Of a stretch of 64,000 nucleotides of DNA, positions 63,920 to 64,000 are shown piece after piece (positions within the stretch are counted from its first letter, which is position 1; each line of letters starts with the position of its first letter). The DNA is from Flavobacterium sp. N3904 (GTDB lineage Bacteria > Bacteroidota > Bacteroidia > Flavobacteriales > Flavobacteriaceae): positions 1,839,501-1,903,500 of the forward strand of contig NZ_CP110009.1 in the NCBI RefSeq assembly GCF_025947305.1. The letters run 5' to 3'. Below the pieces are notes generated by a model, which worked only from the letters and a program-made list of their open reading frames with translations, was not told the DNA's origin and made no database searches. The translations under genes and the position numbers were made by a program.

Positions 63920-64000
63920 ATGGCTAAATTATTAGTAAAACAAGTTAGAAGCAAAATCAACTGCCCTCTTACTCAAAAAAGAGGTTTGGAAGCTTTAGGT
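63920..64000 (+). CDS. rpmD: 50S ribosomal protein L30, 3' end outside the window
   Basis: The first 27 codons are visible: MAKLLVKQVRSKINC..., followed by QKRGLEALG, the start of L30. The ATG is 12 bases after rpsE. The rest lies beyond base 64000. Confidence 0.9.
   Translation, partial: MAKLLVKQVRSKINCPLTQKRGLEALG

Overview
The window looks like a chromosomal segment of a Flavobacterium-like member of the Bacteroidetes. The signs are an AT-rich base composition, a SusC/SusD outer-membrane pair, an S46 dipeptidyl peptidase, start codons without Shine-Dalgarno sequences behind A/T-rich leaders, promoters of the Bacteroidetes form TTTG-N19/20-TAnnTTTG, and a str operon with no tuf between fusA and rpsJ. 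No tRNA, rRNA, CRISPR array, integrase or transposase was seen. Most of the segment is ordinary core genome. The unusual material is in repeats, RNA-like elements and one gene fusion. Layout: bases 1-3706 hold a tightly packed six-gene + strand run (YHS protein cut by the window edge, DoxX-like, DinB-like, NRDE/TANGO2, ATP-grasp, LysE-like). Bases 3696-8369 hold a GNAT acetyltransferase, a DUF2809-like membrane protein, an SDR, a SprT-like metalloprotein, mannose-1-phosphate guanylyltransferase and an EamA transporter. Bases 8371-12573 (- strand) hold an Mla-type lipid ABC transporter, a GT2 glycosyltransferase with a methyltransferase, and a KAS III-like synthase. Bases 12574-14079 hold a gene for a secreted plug-domain-only protein bracketed by duplicated repeat/terminator segments. 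Then come gcvP, a UbiA-like membrane protein, an M3 peptidase and a candidate structured RNA. A purine block follows (purE, purK, hpt, adk), then a CNNM transporter, obgE and the S46 peptidase. Bases 28961-37482 (- strand) carry a glycosyltransferase, a LpxH-like phosphoesterase and a 2188-residue alpha-2-macroglobulin. Bases 37585-45152 carry TPR, Mpl, RadC, HAD nucleotidase, secreted hypothetical, RarA, rhomboid and RlmB genes. Bases 45237-51820 (- strand) carry SusD, SusC and an Omp85-type protein. Bases 52089-64000 carry the str/S10/spc ribosomal protein genes, running off the end in rpmD. The most noteworthy observations are: (1) a carboxypeptidase-regulatory plus TonB-plug module inserted into the alpha-2-macroglobulin just before its A2M domain, at about the place where bait regions lie, with the same module also present as a free-standing secreted protein and in SusC; (2) a family of intergenic elements with conserved ends and variable perfect hairpins, four copies, two of them in direct repeats around the plug-only gene; (3) a candidate small RNA convergent with purE, with its own promoter, stacked hairpins and terminator; (4) a textbook terminator-like hairpin inside the ribosomal operon between rpsN and rpsH; (5) 28-base inverted repeats between purE and purK whose inner arm encodes the PurK C-terminus. 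All family assignments come from reading motifs by eye; no database search was possible.
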